Shown piece by piece: positions 9,440 to 18,970 of a DNA stretch of 64,000 bases. This DNA comes from Prorocentrum cordatum (taxonomy: Eukaryota > Sar > Dinophyceae > Prorocentrales > Prorocentraceae): contig CAUYUJ010010435.1 of assembly GCA_963575745.1 (NCBI GenBank), positions 59,777 through 123,776 on the forward strand, in the 5' to 3' direction. The notes below the pieces were generated by a model. That model ran no database searches, was not told where the DNA came from, and was given only the letters and a program-made list of their open reading frames with translations. The position numbers and the translations under genes were made by a program. Numbering within the stretch: position 1 is the stretch's first letter; every line of letters begins with the position of its first letter.

Positions 9440-9955
9440 ATGGACCTTGCCAGGGAGAATCGGAGCCGGCATTGTGGCACCGCTGAAAAGACCTGGGCGG
9501 TGGCCGACGTAGAGACGGGCACCCCCATGCACCAAAACAAGAGATCAGTCGGAATCATCGGAGACAACCGCGACGGACCTGCTGCGGGCAGCTTGCACAC
9601 GCGGAGCATCGCCATCCTCCGTTCGGAGGTTCTCCTGCTTGACACGCTGCTGCCCATCCTCGCCCCCTCCTTCCTTGAGGGGGGGAGGTCGGAAGAAAAG
9701 GCCCAACACCACCAGGCGCTCCCGTCTGTCCCACCACGCCGCCGTTGCCCTGACGACACAGCGAGACGACGGCGGATGGCGCGGGCGCCTGAGAGGGCGC
9801 ACAGCCATGGGTGCCAAGGAAGTCGTCTGCCTCCTCTTCGCCAGTGTGGAACCTCCTCCTGCGGGCCTATGGGCCTCGGCAAGGGCATCAGCAGACAGGG
9901 CCGAGAGGGCGACAACAAGATTTGGGCGCCCTGGGCCAGCAGCACCACGAAAACC
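9440..9955. other. Unassigned; may be LINE 3' flank
   Basis: Lies downstream of the LINE's last recognisable coding block in its own orientation and could be its 3' untranslated region, but no tail or target duplication is visible. Several frames stay open, none with a recognised motif. Confidence 0.3.
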
Positions 9956-9956
9956 A

Positions 9957-9957
<1 letters not shown>

Positions 9958-10021
<64 letters not shown>

Positions 10022-10022
10022 C
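9958..10022. repeat. ACG/CGA trinucleotide array
   Basis: About 21 perfect CGA units just downstream of the last LINE-like coding block in the element's orientation. It could mark a simple-repeat 3' end of the LINE or be unrelated. Confidence 0.95.
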
Positions 10023-10081
10023 ACCGACAGTAACGACGAGTCGACGACCTCTCCAGGCTGCTGGCACAGGGGGGGGCTCCT

Positions 10082-10235
10082 GCAGAGACTCATCAACAGG
10101 CGAGACCTCCAGGGTAACCCCATTAAGCCTGGGATGCTTGCCTCTGCATTTTCTGTACTTCCACCGCTCCAAGGTATTCCTGGTCGGATGGGTGCAACTT
10201 TTCCCTATCAGAGAGATGGGACCCAGGGTCGACAC
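10082..10235 (-). pseudogene. Possible LINE C-terminal tail
   Basis: After the RNase H frame ends, the minus strand reads L-E-R-W-K-Y-R-K-C-R-G-K-H in a new frame at about 10,150-10,180. A Trp/Cys/His-containing tail is common at this point in related LINEs. The fragment is short and shifted in frame. Confidence 0.3.
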
Positions 10236-10401
10236 TGCCTTACAGGAGACGCAGACAAGGAGCGGTGAGTCATCGCTACACCGGAATGATGATAGCCTGT
10301 GCCCTAGAGCTGCTACCTTATTGAGACTGTCTGGGATAGTGCCTGCGCACCCCGAAGGATCTGGACAGGGGGTGGCACCGACAGCGAAACCACCTTGCCT
10401 T

Positions 10402-11120
10402 CTAATCCGAAGGCGTAATTACGCGACAACGCCAATACGTCCTACACCATTCCCAATCGTGCACAACATCTGAAACACTGGCCTGCTTGTCTGGCTTGGG
10501 TGGTCGGACCAGCTCAACTCCAGCGAGGTCCACTCGGGGCCACATTGGCATGAGCTTGGCCCCTAAACACTCCACGGCCTTGGCAATCCGAATCTTAAAC
10601 TCAAACTCATCCTGCTGCGAGGGGGTTGGGGCAGGGCGGAGAGCGAGGCCAGCCTTGGCCGCCGCGTCAGCGGCGTCATTGCCGTTCTTGTTGGAGGCCT
10701 GCCCGGGGGTGATGATGTCATCGCTCTCAACCACGCGAGCTTTGACATTGTTCAACGACTCCCATTGGGCAGAAAGGGGGGTGAACGCCAAACCTGACAA
10801 CGGGCGCCCGCATGGGAGCTTCAGAGGCCTGGGCCCCCCACAAGCTCGAACAACGTTCAAACAATCCGAGTGGCCCCTCGACGGGCCAGTGATACATTGG
10901 GAAGCCGCGTCAAAAGCCCCAAGCTCCCCCGCCTGATTAGTTTGGGAGAAAGGGGGCCAGCATGGGGAGAACCCAGAAGGGAACCATTTTCAGACAGGGC
11001 TGTAAACCCCCCGCCCGCTCTGGACAACTTCCGAATAATGTGCTTCCTGCAACTACCATCAGTAAACATGTCCCCTGAGACGTTGGTGCCGACCCGCTCG
11101 GGGTCGTCGGCCCAAGACAC
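10402..11120 (-). pseudogene. LINE ORF2, RNase H domain in two frames
   Basis: The 11120-10857 frame has M-F-T-D-G-S-C at residues 18-24, the first RNase H catalytic block with its Asp, followed by a Gly-rich strand. The 10860-10402 frame continues with K-N-G-N-D-A-A-D-A-A-A-K-A-G-L (from residue 58), the late block with the last catalytic Asp. A frameshift near 10858 separates them. The enzyme would remove the RNA strand after reverse transcription. Confidence 0.65.
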
Positions 11121-11150
11121 GACGACGCCGCCAGCATCGCGAGGGCGCGG

Positions 11151-11858
11151 CTACTGGTCACCAGGATGCGGGAAAATGCCTCTAGTACACGGGGCAACGC
11201 TCTCGGCACAATCAGGGTCAATGGCTCGGGTTGTGTCCTGGATGTCGTTTTTCACCACCTCGTGTCTCGTGCCTTGTACAGTAGGGCAGAACCAAATCCT
11301 ATGCAACACCGAATCAGGAGCGGCACGGCACAGCGGGCACATATTGGAGGCCAGCTGGTACCCACAGGAGACACCGCGGCCCGCCTGCCTGCGAGGCCGT
11401 CCTGCCGTGCCGTCCACGCCGAGGTTCACAGCCGTGCTCGTCCCTGGAGTGGACCCGACGAGACCTTCTAAAACATCATGAACCTTAGCCCCCACAATCT
11501 GCGAGGAGCACACAACAGAAACTTGGTCAATCGAGACAACGCTCTTCATATCATCGGTGAGCACGGCGCGAAGCTGTGCAGCACCATGGGAGATGTCAGG
11601 GACTACGGAGCGCTCGCTGCCAGTAGGCTGCAGACCGTAATCGCCAATATGAATATCGAGAGAGTATTTGGCCGAGGGGGCGAGGAGGTCGATGCTGGGT
11701 ATAAGATAAGCCCCAGCGAACGACGTAGCAAACGAGCCCCCAGCCACCACCCCATTGTAGGCGAAGAAAGGCCTCTCGATCATACCACCTATACTGAACC
11801 ATTTGGGTCCTCGGTACATAGTGATAGCTCGCCTCGAGATCTGAGAAGGGAAAAGCAA
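11151..11858 (-). pseudogene. LINE ORF2, reverse transcriptase palm and Cys/His motif
   Basis: Continues the reverse transcriptase in a third frame: Y-R-G-P-K-W, then N-G-V-V-A-G-G-S-F-A-T-S (residues about 34-46), then I-H-I-G-D-Y-G-L-Q at 11636-11659. In active relatives that last block holds two adjacent Asp residues (Y/F-x-D-D); the first is Gly here, so the polymerase should be dead. Near 11326-11340 and just beyond it the frame has C-P-L-C-R-A-A-P-D-S-V-L-H-R-I-W-F-C, a Cys/His motif typical of LINE C-terminal regions. There is no stop until 11151. Confidence 0.65.
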
Positions 11859-12516
11859 ATAAGTCGCATCTACACTGCAGCTGGTCGAGGTCTACCAACT
11901 GGTAGAACATAAACAGATCCCGTACAACAGAACATGCTACTCCTGGCCCGCGCGAGCCAGTGGCGAACTCTGACTTGACCGATTGTCTCCAAACAACGTC
12001 TGCCGCGCCTGTGAAAGCGCCAGATCGTTTTCCCATGCCGCGGCGCAAGGGCGACGCGGATGGCCATGCAAACGGTACACCGTCGAGAATAAGCCGATTG
12101 GTCGCCATCCCCCCCACTTGCTTCGGAAGAAGGGAGATCATGAGGGAGCTGGCGTGGTGAGGGACGACAGAGGTAGACTCCATGATACTGTGCATGGACA
12201 TGAGGACGATGAGGGCCCCGTCGGACATCGCGGCATAGTGGCGCCTGTGGAATCCATCCACGCTGACAGCCGTTCCCTTGGGATACGACCTCGAAGCTCT
12301 ACGAAGCGCGTCTGGAGGCTCCAAGGGGGGCGGCTCCTGATCGGCTTCAGCAGAGGGCCCCAGGGTCGGCGACCCTGACGCGCTAAATTTCGAGCCTTCA
12401 TCGGGCGCACGTGAAAACGAGGGGTAACACCGAAGTGGGGGCTCATTCCCCGCCGTCCAGGGGCGGCTGAAACGATGCGCCTCAGGCTGCAGAAGCGAGT
12501 GAGGATCAGAAGGCAC
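11596..12516 (-). pseudogene. LINE ORF2, reverse transcriptase N-terminal half
   Basis: Frame-shifted relative to the endonuclease frame. Landmarks in order: K-G-T-A-V-S-V-D-G-F-H-R-R-H (residues about 80-93), L-L-P-K-Q-V-G-G (about 130-137) and D-V-V-W-R-Q-S-V-K-S-E (about 170-180), followed by a D-L-F-M-F-Y-Q-like stretch. This order suits a dinoflagellate-type LINE reverse transcriptase, where the last block normally contains the first catalytic Asp. The remainder of this frame past about 11860 is out of register and not part of the protein. Confidence 0.65.
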
Positions 12517-12573
12517 GATGCAACTTGCCGAGATGGTGGTGGTGGGTTTCCACGGACCAATATCGCGGGCCCA

Positions 12574-14019
12574 CTAGTGGACCTTGCGGGCCCCCGACGA
12601 GATGCCCTCGAGGGGCCGAGCCCTCCAACTCTTATCCGCAGCCGCCCTCCCCCACCCAGAGAAAGCCCCAAGCAAGGAAGAAACCTGCTCAAGCAGCTCC
12701 GTGCCCTGAGCGAAGAGCGGATCAAGAAAAGCCTCAGGAGGCTCCAAAGCAAGGGGGGCCCGGCTGCACGGGGGGAGACGAGATTTAATACACCCTTGGA
12801 CAAACGCGCGGGCCTGGCCGCAGAGGTCAGCAAAGTCCCCTATGTTATTGTTGATGATGTCGGGTGGTTCCAGCAACAAATGCGCCGCGTGCAGAGCTGA
12901 TCTTCGCTCCCCACGCGGCTGCCTGAGAGCTTCGGCGAGAAAGATGCGGCAGGTGTTCCCCGAACACCTGACGGCGTAATGGCCTGGTTGTCGAGCCACC
13001 CTGTTGTCTTTATCAAGCATCGATTTCCAAGCCCGCTTGGGAAGGCGGCCCCTGGCCCCCCAAACGGGCAGAGAACATTGCCGGTCGGCGACCAACTCCG
13101 ACTCCGCTCTTCCAGCCCAACTCCGATAAGGACGGTTCAAGCGCTTCTGAGTGGAGCCCCTGGAGGCCCCATTCCTGACGAGTCCAAGACCATATTGTTC
13201 GCAGTCCAGTTTCTCATCCCAGCTCGGAGGCTCGGGGGCAGGGCCGATTGCGCACTCAACAGGGGTCGGTAGTGGCTTTGCACATCCCAAGGCTTGCAAT
13301 CGTGCAATCTGCGGAAAGAATGAGACACGAACTGGCTTGCGCGGCTTGGTCGCCTCCAGGCAGAGCTCGGTGCACTCAATGGCCTTGGACAGGCCGAACG
13401 AGACGAGCAAATAGTCGAGCTGGCGCACTCCTTGCGTAGAAGTGCCCGCACAGGTGTTGGAGGCGTCGGGGTATACGATGGTAGCAGGCAGGATGCTGAC
13501 TAGTTCCAACGCCGCCAGCTCATCAGGTTCCACTTGGAAATCTGCACCAAGAATGAACGACCCCTGGCACGAAGACAGCAGCGCCCCGGTGGGTGAGAGG
13601 ATAACAAGGCTCTGCGCCGAAAGGCCCCCCGAATCTTTAATGCACCCACTGGCGGCCAATAATTTCACTCCACCTGGAACTTGAACGACAGCGGCGGCAA
13701 CTCTATGAGGGGCGACGCATGGCCCATCGGGGATGCCATGGAAGCCCAAGAACTCACGAGCGAGGATAGAAACACCACCATAAGAGCCTTGGCATCTCCC
13801 CTGGAAGCTGACAGAAACCGGATGTCCAACCAGAGCGAGCGGCCCGCTGGGGGGCTTCATTCGCCTGACCAGGTGAGCCTCCTGAATCAAAACCACGCGT
13901 GCGTTTGTCCTGGATAACCAGGTCTTCGCACTACCCTGGCCAGTGCAACTTGCAGTCTCGAAACAAAGTTCAAGACTGTCCGTGCGAGCTGGGACCCTGA
14001 CACATGTGCAACAGTCCAA
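12574..14019 (-). pseudogene. LINE ORF2, AP-like endonuclease domain and linker
   Basis: A 481-residue open frame. Residues about 35-50 read A-R-V-V-L-I-Q-E-A-H, with the Glu expected in this nuclease family. About 80-90 has G-G-V-S-I-L-A-R-E; about 155-167 has F-I-L-G-A-D-F-Q at the usual G-D-x-N position; about 200 has Q-L-D-Y-L-L-V-S. The domain should end in a catalytic His (P-H-x-P-V-R in relatives as I recall them), but here the site reads P-R-K-P-V-R, so activity is probably lost. Residues 260-480 form the linker towards the reverse transcriptase. The enzyme would nick target DNA to prime reverse transcription. Confidence 0.7.
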
Positions 14020-14158
14020 GGAGGGCTCCTTGGAGGCGGGCGGGCGAACAAGCCTTGAAATGGCGGGGGATTTTCACCCACCAAAACAGTCATCGTTTGT
14101 ACTGGCCCCCCTCGCTACCTCAAGCCCCGCACAGGCCGTGTCGGGGAGCGAGGGGAAT

Positions 14159-15328
14159 TCAGGTTGAAGCAGCGGCGGCAGGAGGTGTCAAGAGTGCGGC
14201 ACGAGCCCGCTCACGAACGTGAGCGACGGGGGCCTCTGCCTCAGGAGCGGAGTCAGGGGCTCCCTGTCCACCATCAGCAGCGCCGTCGCCATCCTTTTCC
14301 AGGCCTGGCCCATCTGCGCCGTCGGCTGGATCGCGCGCGCAGGTTCCTGGGGCTGTCGTAGGTGCCGCGTCTCCAGTGCCTCCGACCTTGCGCTTCTTGG
14401 CGGCGGGCCTCTTGCGGCGCTCCGCGTGGTCGGCTCGAACCATGTCGATCGAGGCCGCCATGCTGGAGAACAGCTCCTTGGCGAGAGTGGGAAGTCCCGA
14501 CTGGAGCTCAGCACGACGCTTCCGGGACTCCTCGCGGTCAGAGGCCGACAGTTCGTAGTCCGTGTCGCCCAGGGCGAGAAGCCCGTCGCCGTCGGTGAGC
14601 AGGATGGCGTCAGGCTTGCCGTCCAGCACGTCGCGAATACTGATACCACCGCGCACAGGAGGGGCAACGGCAGGCGACGGCTGGATGACCGCCTTGTGGA
14701 TTGTGTGGCTTGTCTTGTGCGTCGAGCTCGGCCTGGGCATCAGCCGCCGCCGTGGCGTAGTCGGCGGGCCACTTCTTGGCCTTCTCCAGGTTGTTGAGCT
14801 CTCGGTTGGGACGCTTCTCGAAGATGCGCACCTGCTGGAGCGCCTCGTTGGCCTGTCGTTCCAAGGGCTTCTCCACTGGCCCTTTGGCAGCGTCAAGCTT
14901 CTGCTTCTTCCAGGCCTGGCACTAGGACTTTGCGCCCTCTTCGCCGAATTTGGTGGCCATGGCCAGCAGCACATCGATTTCGGCGATCGCGATGTCGGAT
15001 GGCATGGTGGCGCCCCCCAGGAGCGCGAGCGCCTTTCCGCCACTTCCTCCACGCTGCCAGTTCTTCCTGCCGCCGCCCGTCTCGCCAGAGTGGCCCCCGA
15101 ACTTGTCATCGACAATTTCGTAGCGTGGGTGGCGGCAGTGCTTGCACCACTTGAACCAACTGAGGTTCTTGGCGCAGCCACAGTCCGCGCGTGCACACTT
15201 CCATCTTTCTCTTTTTTTTTGTTCTCTCTCTCTCTCTCTCTCCCCCCCAACTCCTGTGTCACGTCGCGAGACATCATTCTTGCACCACGACCAGCTGCCA
15301 CCTGCCATGGCTCCGTCGTGCTATGCAA
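14159..15328 (-). pseudogene. LINE ORF1 remnant, zinc finger plus coiled coil
   Basis: Three minus-strand frames make up this gene. 15308-14922 carries a four-Cys finger around residues 37-60 (W-K-C-A-R-A-D-C-G-C..., then W-C-K-H-C). 14876-14670 has a charged, Leu-spaced stretch (residues 1-50) likely to form a coiled coil. 14700-14159 has an Asp/Glu-rich and Lys/Arg-rich C-terminal part with a basic A-A-K-K-R-K patch. ORF1 proteins of LINEs bind element RNA, which fits, but no single frame spans the gene, so it is broken. A CT repeat at 15220-15242 encodes an Arg-Glu run near the N-terminus and may cause one frame change. Confidence 0.6.
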
Positions 15329-15429
15329 TCGAGCGAAAGGGGACTCGAGCCAAACTGGCCCGCGTTCACCCAGCCGTCCTGAATCGCTGGCGAACGAAAA
15401 CCCAAAAGCCTGAGCCAGAACGGCTAGGC

Positions 15430-15991
15430 GGAGGAGGAGGAGGTGGCGGAGGATGAAGACAAGGAGGAGGAGGAGGAAGAGGAGGAGGAGGAGGAGTGGG
15501 AGGAGGAGGAGGAAGAGGAGGAGGAGGAGGAGGAGGAGGAGGAGGAAGAGGAAGAGGAAGAGGAAGAAGAATATTAATAATAATAATAATAATAATAATC
15601 AGAAGAAGAATAATAATAATAAGAAGAAGAATAATAAGAATAATAATAAGAAGAATAATAAGAATAAAAAGAAGAAGAAGAATAAGAAGAATAATAAGAA
15701 GAAGACGACGAAAAAGAATAATAAGAAGACTAATAAGAAGAATAATGATAATAATAATAATAAGAGTAATGATAATAATAATAAGAATAAGAAGAATACG
15801 AAAAAGAAGAAGAAGAAACATAATAATAATAAGAATATGAAGAAGAAGAATAAGAATAATAAGAAGAATAAGAAAACGAAAAAGAAGAAACATAAGAAGA
15901 ATAAGAAAAAGAATAATAAAAATAATAATAAGAAGAAGAAGAAGAAGAAAAAGAAGAGGAGGAGGAGGAGGAGGAAGAGGAGGAGGAGGGG

Positions 15992-16026
<35 letters not shown>

Positions 16027-16345
16027 GAGGAGGAGGAGGAGGAGGAGGGAGGAAAAGGACGGAAGGAGGAGGAGGAGGAGGAGGAGAAGGAGGAGGAGGG
16101 AGGAAAAGGAAAAGGAAGAGGAGGAGGAGGAGGAGGAGGAGGAGGAGGAGGAGGAGGAGGCGGAGGAGGAGGAGGAGGAGGAGGAGGAGGAGGAGGGAGG
16201 AGGAGGGAGGAAGGAGGAGGAGGAGGAGGAGGAGGAGGAAGGAGGAGGAAGGAGGAGGGAGGAGGGAGGAGGAGGGAGGAGGAGGGAGGAGGAGAAGGAG
16301 GATAAGGAGGAGGGAGGAGGAGGAGGAGTAAGGAGGAGGAGGGAG
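15430..16345. repeat. Purine-rich array: GGA, AAT/AAG, then GGA
   Basis: About 915 bases almost without C or T on the plus strand in the GGA flanks, with a central 15,570-15,950 block of AAT, AAG and AATAAG units. The array directly abuts the 5' side of the LINE. Asn/Lys and Arg/Gly frames are repeat artefacts. Confidence 0.95.
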
Positions 16346-16347
16346 GA

Positions 16348-16450
16348 GCTTCCGCCCCTCGGCCCTCCAGGCGGCCCGCGGGGCGAGGGCGCGCGGCCCT
16401 GGCAGGCGCGGTACCGGCGCTTCTTCCCCGCGGGCGCGCACGGAGGACGG
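16348..16450 (+). CDS. Weak candidate exon
   Basis: High-GC3 frame reading ...E-G-A-R-P-W-Q-A-R-Y-R-R-F-F-P-A-G-A-H. Codons such as TGG CAG GCG CGG TAC and TTC TTC CCC look coding-like, but it follows a purine array rather than a pyrimidine tract, and no clear acceptor is present. Family unknown. Confidence 0.15.
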
Positions 16451-16490
16451 TCCCGAGGGGGGGGGGGTCGCAGGGCTCGTGTGATGATGT

Positions 16491-16736
16491 TCCGACCTAC
16501 TTTTAAGAAGTCGGGCCTCTCCCTATTCCCTCTTCCCTCTACGGGAGGGGGGTTCAAAATTATTCTGCGGGGGTCCCTTCGCGCCCCCGCGAGGCCACCG
16601 CGCAGGGCCGATCTCCGTCGCGGGCGCTTCGGTGGGAGGCGGCCACGGAGGGTCGCCCGGGCGGAAAGGGGGGGGGGGGCGAGAAGGAGAAGGCCTTCTC
16701 AGAAGGCGGCGGGGCCTCTCACAACCCCCCCGACCT
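16491..16736. mobile_element. MITE-1 ends around a MITE-3 piece
   Basis: CCGACCTAC at 16492-16500 is followed by AAGTCGGGCCTCTCCCT at 16508 on, and CCCGACCTA occurs at 16729-16737. This reads as a MITE-1-type right end, then a left end, then a right end. The interior, about 16620-16730, is GC-rich and contains AGAAGGAGAAGGCCTTCTCA, a MITE-3 block. MITE-1 copy B follows directly. Confidence 0.5.
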
Positions 16737-16743
16737 ATTTTTA

Positions 16744-16906
16744 AGTCGGGCCTGTCCCTCTTCCCTCTACGGGAGGAGTATTCAACATTGGTAAAACATA
16801 GCCTGGGGGACCATTGCGTGAGCATTGTTGATTCTATGTGGGGTATATGTTAGGGGTATTTTTCATGCTTCGTCCAGAATCCGCCTGTAGGGGGACACGC
16901 CCGACC
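16744..16906. mobile_element. MITE-1 copy B
   Basis: A 163-bp copy with TA at both edges (16742-16743 and 16907-16908). Left end AGTCGGGCCTGTCCCTCTTC with CTCTACGGGAGG close behind; right end TGTAGGGGGACACGCCCGAC. Interior contains AAACATAGCCTGGGGGA. No coding frame. Confidence 0.8.
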
Positions 16907-17102
16907 TACACTTACTTTGCCCTTGACCACCAGAAGGAATTTGGAGCACCAAGAACGCACCGAAGCTGGAGGGTTTTCACGTGTCGGACCCTGGGAGGCG
17001 ATACTTATTCGACATTGTTTCGACCCTTCTTTGGGTGCTCGAAATTACTTCTCGGATGTGGTCCTTCAGTACGATGGAAACAACGTAAGGCTCGTGTTGG
17101 TT

Positions 17103-17316
17103 CCTCCGATTCGATTCGATTTCGATGCGACTTCGGTGGCTTCCGATGCCGATTCCATTCGACTTTGGATTCCGATCCGGGCTCCGGTTTCTCAACGGAG
17201 GCCTACCAGCCTGCCGATTTCCGCCCGATTTTTTCCCGTCACGGTTGCCGATGTCCGCCGAGCCGATTCATTTCGATTGCCGATCCGACTTATCGATTCG
17301 ACCCTGGGCTCTCCTG
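17103..17316 (+). repeat. CGATTC-rich dispersed repeat, copy 2 of 4
   Basis: Same start, inner GGAGGCCTACCAGCCTGCCG block and GGGCTCTCCTG end as at 2563-2768, same orientation. 17320-17700 has no recognised gene. Confidence 0.8.
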
Positions 17317-17699
17317 GGGTCGACTCAGAAGCGAAAGACAGACAGACACATGCATGAATCCGCGCTGGTTTTCGAGAGTGCGCATTGCGCGAACGTTCGT
17401 ATCATGAGGCGGGTCTCGCGGACGGTGAGGGGTCGTATTCATGTACGTGGTTGGGCGCGAACGTCTTTCGTTGGCTCCCTAGCGACCAAAGACGCACTGC
17501 GATGCAGCGAAGACGGCGCCCAGAGATGCAGGCCTGATGGAGAGGACCCAAACGTGTTGGGCAAACATCGAGACAGGCTTTGCGCAGTTTTCGGCCTCTG
17601 GGGGATCTCGCGGGGCGGCGGGGGCGTCCAGAAACGACGCGGCATGAACAACGGAATTCGGGGAAGAAAAGGTCGGGGACTTCCAGGGACCCTTTTTGG

Positions 17700-17850
17700 A
17701 AGAACGTCGAGACATCGGATCTGTGGGAGAGGGGGGAGGAGGGAGGGCGAGGAGAAGGACGAGGACGAGGGGGCGGATGCGAGTTGAAGAGGGGGACGCG
17801 GGGCGCTGCGGATTCAAAGCGAGGATCCGACACTGCACGGATGCAGAAAA
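17700..17850 (+). repeat. Purine stretch with satellite-unit tail, no satellite
   Basis: GAGACATCGGATCT.GTGGG and a purine-rich stretch are followed by GGACGCGGGGCGCTG, ATTCAAAGCGAGGATCC and GACACTGCACGGATG. This resembles the right tail of the composite 89-bp satellite unit (28385-28440), but no 89-bp units precede it. GACATCGGATCT plus GGA also occurs at 36802-36850. Confidence 0.4.
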
Positions 17851-18433
17851 AAACGAATTGGAGCTGCCGGCCGTTTCTGGTCGCTCGGGAGGGGTCGAGG
17901 CCTCTCGGAGGGGCTCCGTGCTGAAGTGAAGCAGGCGTCGGATGTGTGGGTCCACGCCGCCCTGGTCGGTTTCCGAGTCCTCCCCCTTGTTCGATCCTCG
18001 ATCTTCCGGAGGGCCCTCGCCTCCGGTCACGTTTTCGGGGCCTCCGTCGAAGCCCCCTTGAGGGGCAGGAGCGTGCCTGTGGCGTGTCGACATGCTGCAG
18101 CCATATGTGGGCCTGGCCTCTTCCAGACCCCCTTGGACCCTTAGACCACCAAACACACATCCCAAGCCGTCCAGAACCACCCTCCTCGGTCCTCCATCCC
18201 CCCCCCTTCTCAGAGGAGGAAAACTACCCATGCCTCCACCCTCCCCTCGCTCTCCCCTTTGGGGGCCTCCTGGTTCGCCTCGAAGTCCTGGTCAGAACGC
18301 ACCCCAGGAGAGGTCCGGGGAGCAGCGGTGTCGGTACCTGTTGCTTGCCTCAAACGACGCGAAGATCGGGACAAAATCGGATCGGGATAACTCGAAATCT
18401 CTGAGAATCGGCGGGTTTGGAGGTTGAATTGGG

Positions 18434-18500
18434 CGCCGCGGCCGCTCCAGAGCGTTCCGGAACGCTCTGAGAGCGCTCTGGAACGCTCTGGAAGGCCAAT
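18434..18500. repeat. GAGCGTTCCGGAACGCTC palindrome cluster, copy 2
   Basis: Contains AGAGCGTTCCGGAACGCTCT, a perfect 20-bp palindrome, next to AGAGCGCTCTGGAACGCTCT. GGCGCCGCGGCC precedes it, as at 4325. Confidence 0.65.
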
Positions 18501-18814
18501 GCCTCCTGGAACGCTCCCCCTCGATCTCCCGGAAGGCCAATGCCTCGGACGCCACGGGTTTCAGTGCCGCGGCGTGGGCCCCCCGAGAGGTCTCGACCCC
18601 TTCGGCCGGGGGGCGGGTCTCCATGCGGAGCTGCGTCTCGTGGCGGTCCTCGGGCCGGGAAGCGGCTTCCACGTGACGAGTGCGTCGGAATCCGCCCGTC
18701 GGCTGTTGCTTCCGACTTCGGGCAGGGGAGTCCACGTCGTGCTGCCTCTCCAACCCCGTCTCCCTGTGCGTCTCCGGTCGGCGGCGGCCGAGGGGGGGCT
18801 GATGATTCGATGGG

Positions 18815-18970
18815 GGTGGCATCATGGCGGGGGCCGTGATATCTCCCGAGATGCCATGGCGCCTGCTTGTTTCAGTACGTCCCGTGCCCCCCATGGGGCC
18901 GCGCACGCGCCGCCGGCCATGACTTGTGCCTCGCCACCCCTCTTGGGCGCCCCCCTCTTGGACGACCCCG
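18815..18970 (+). repeat. Dispersed repeat, partner 32540-32695
   Basis: ATCATGGCGGGGG..TGATATCTCCC, GGGCCGCGCAC, GCCGCCGG.CATGA and CCCCTCTTGG.C appear in the same order in both places. About 150 bp; no shared reading frame. 18970-19750 holds nothing recognisable. Confidence 0.65.

Larger units (their letters stand above)
10080..15328 (-). mobile_element. Degenerate non-LTR (LINE-type) retrotransposon
   Basis: Reading right to left on the minus strand, the pieces follow the order of a two-frame LINE: ORF1 with a Cys zinc finger, then an endonuclease/exonuclease/phosphatase domain, a reverse transcriptase, a CCHC-like Cys/His motif and an RNase H. The coding sequence shifts frame at least five times, and likely catalytic residues are changed in the endonuclease and reverse transcriptase, so the copy is dead. 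Overall length of about 5.2 kb suits a nearly full-length element. Exact ends and target duplications were not found. Domain assignment is by motif recognition only. Confidence 0.8.

Noticed and set aside
9052-9948. Long Ser/Pro/Leu-rich minus-strand protein
   Set aside because: It is translated GGA array; every frame across the array is open for the same reason.
15453-16331. 292-residue Asn/Lys/Arg protein
   Set aside because: Simple AAT, AAG and GGA repeats without codon-level signal.
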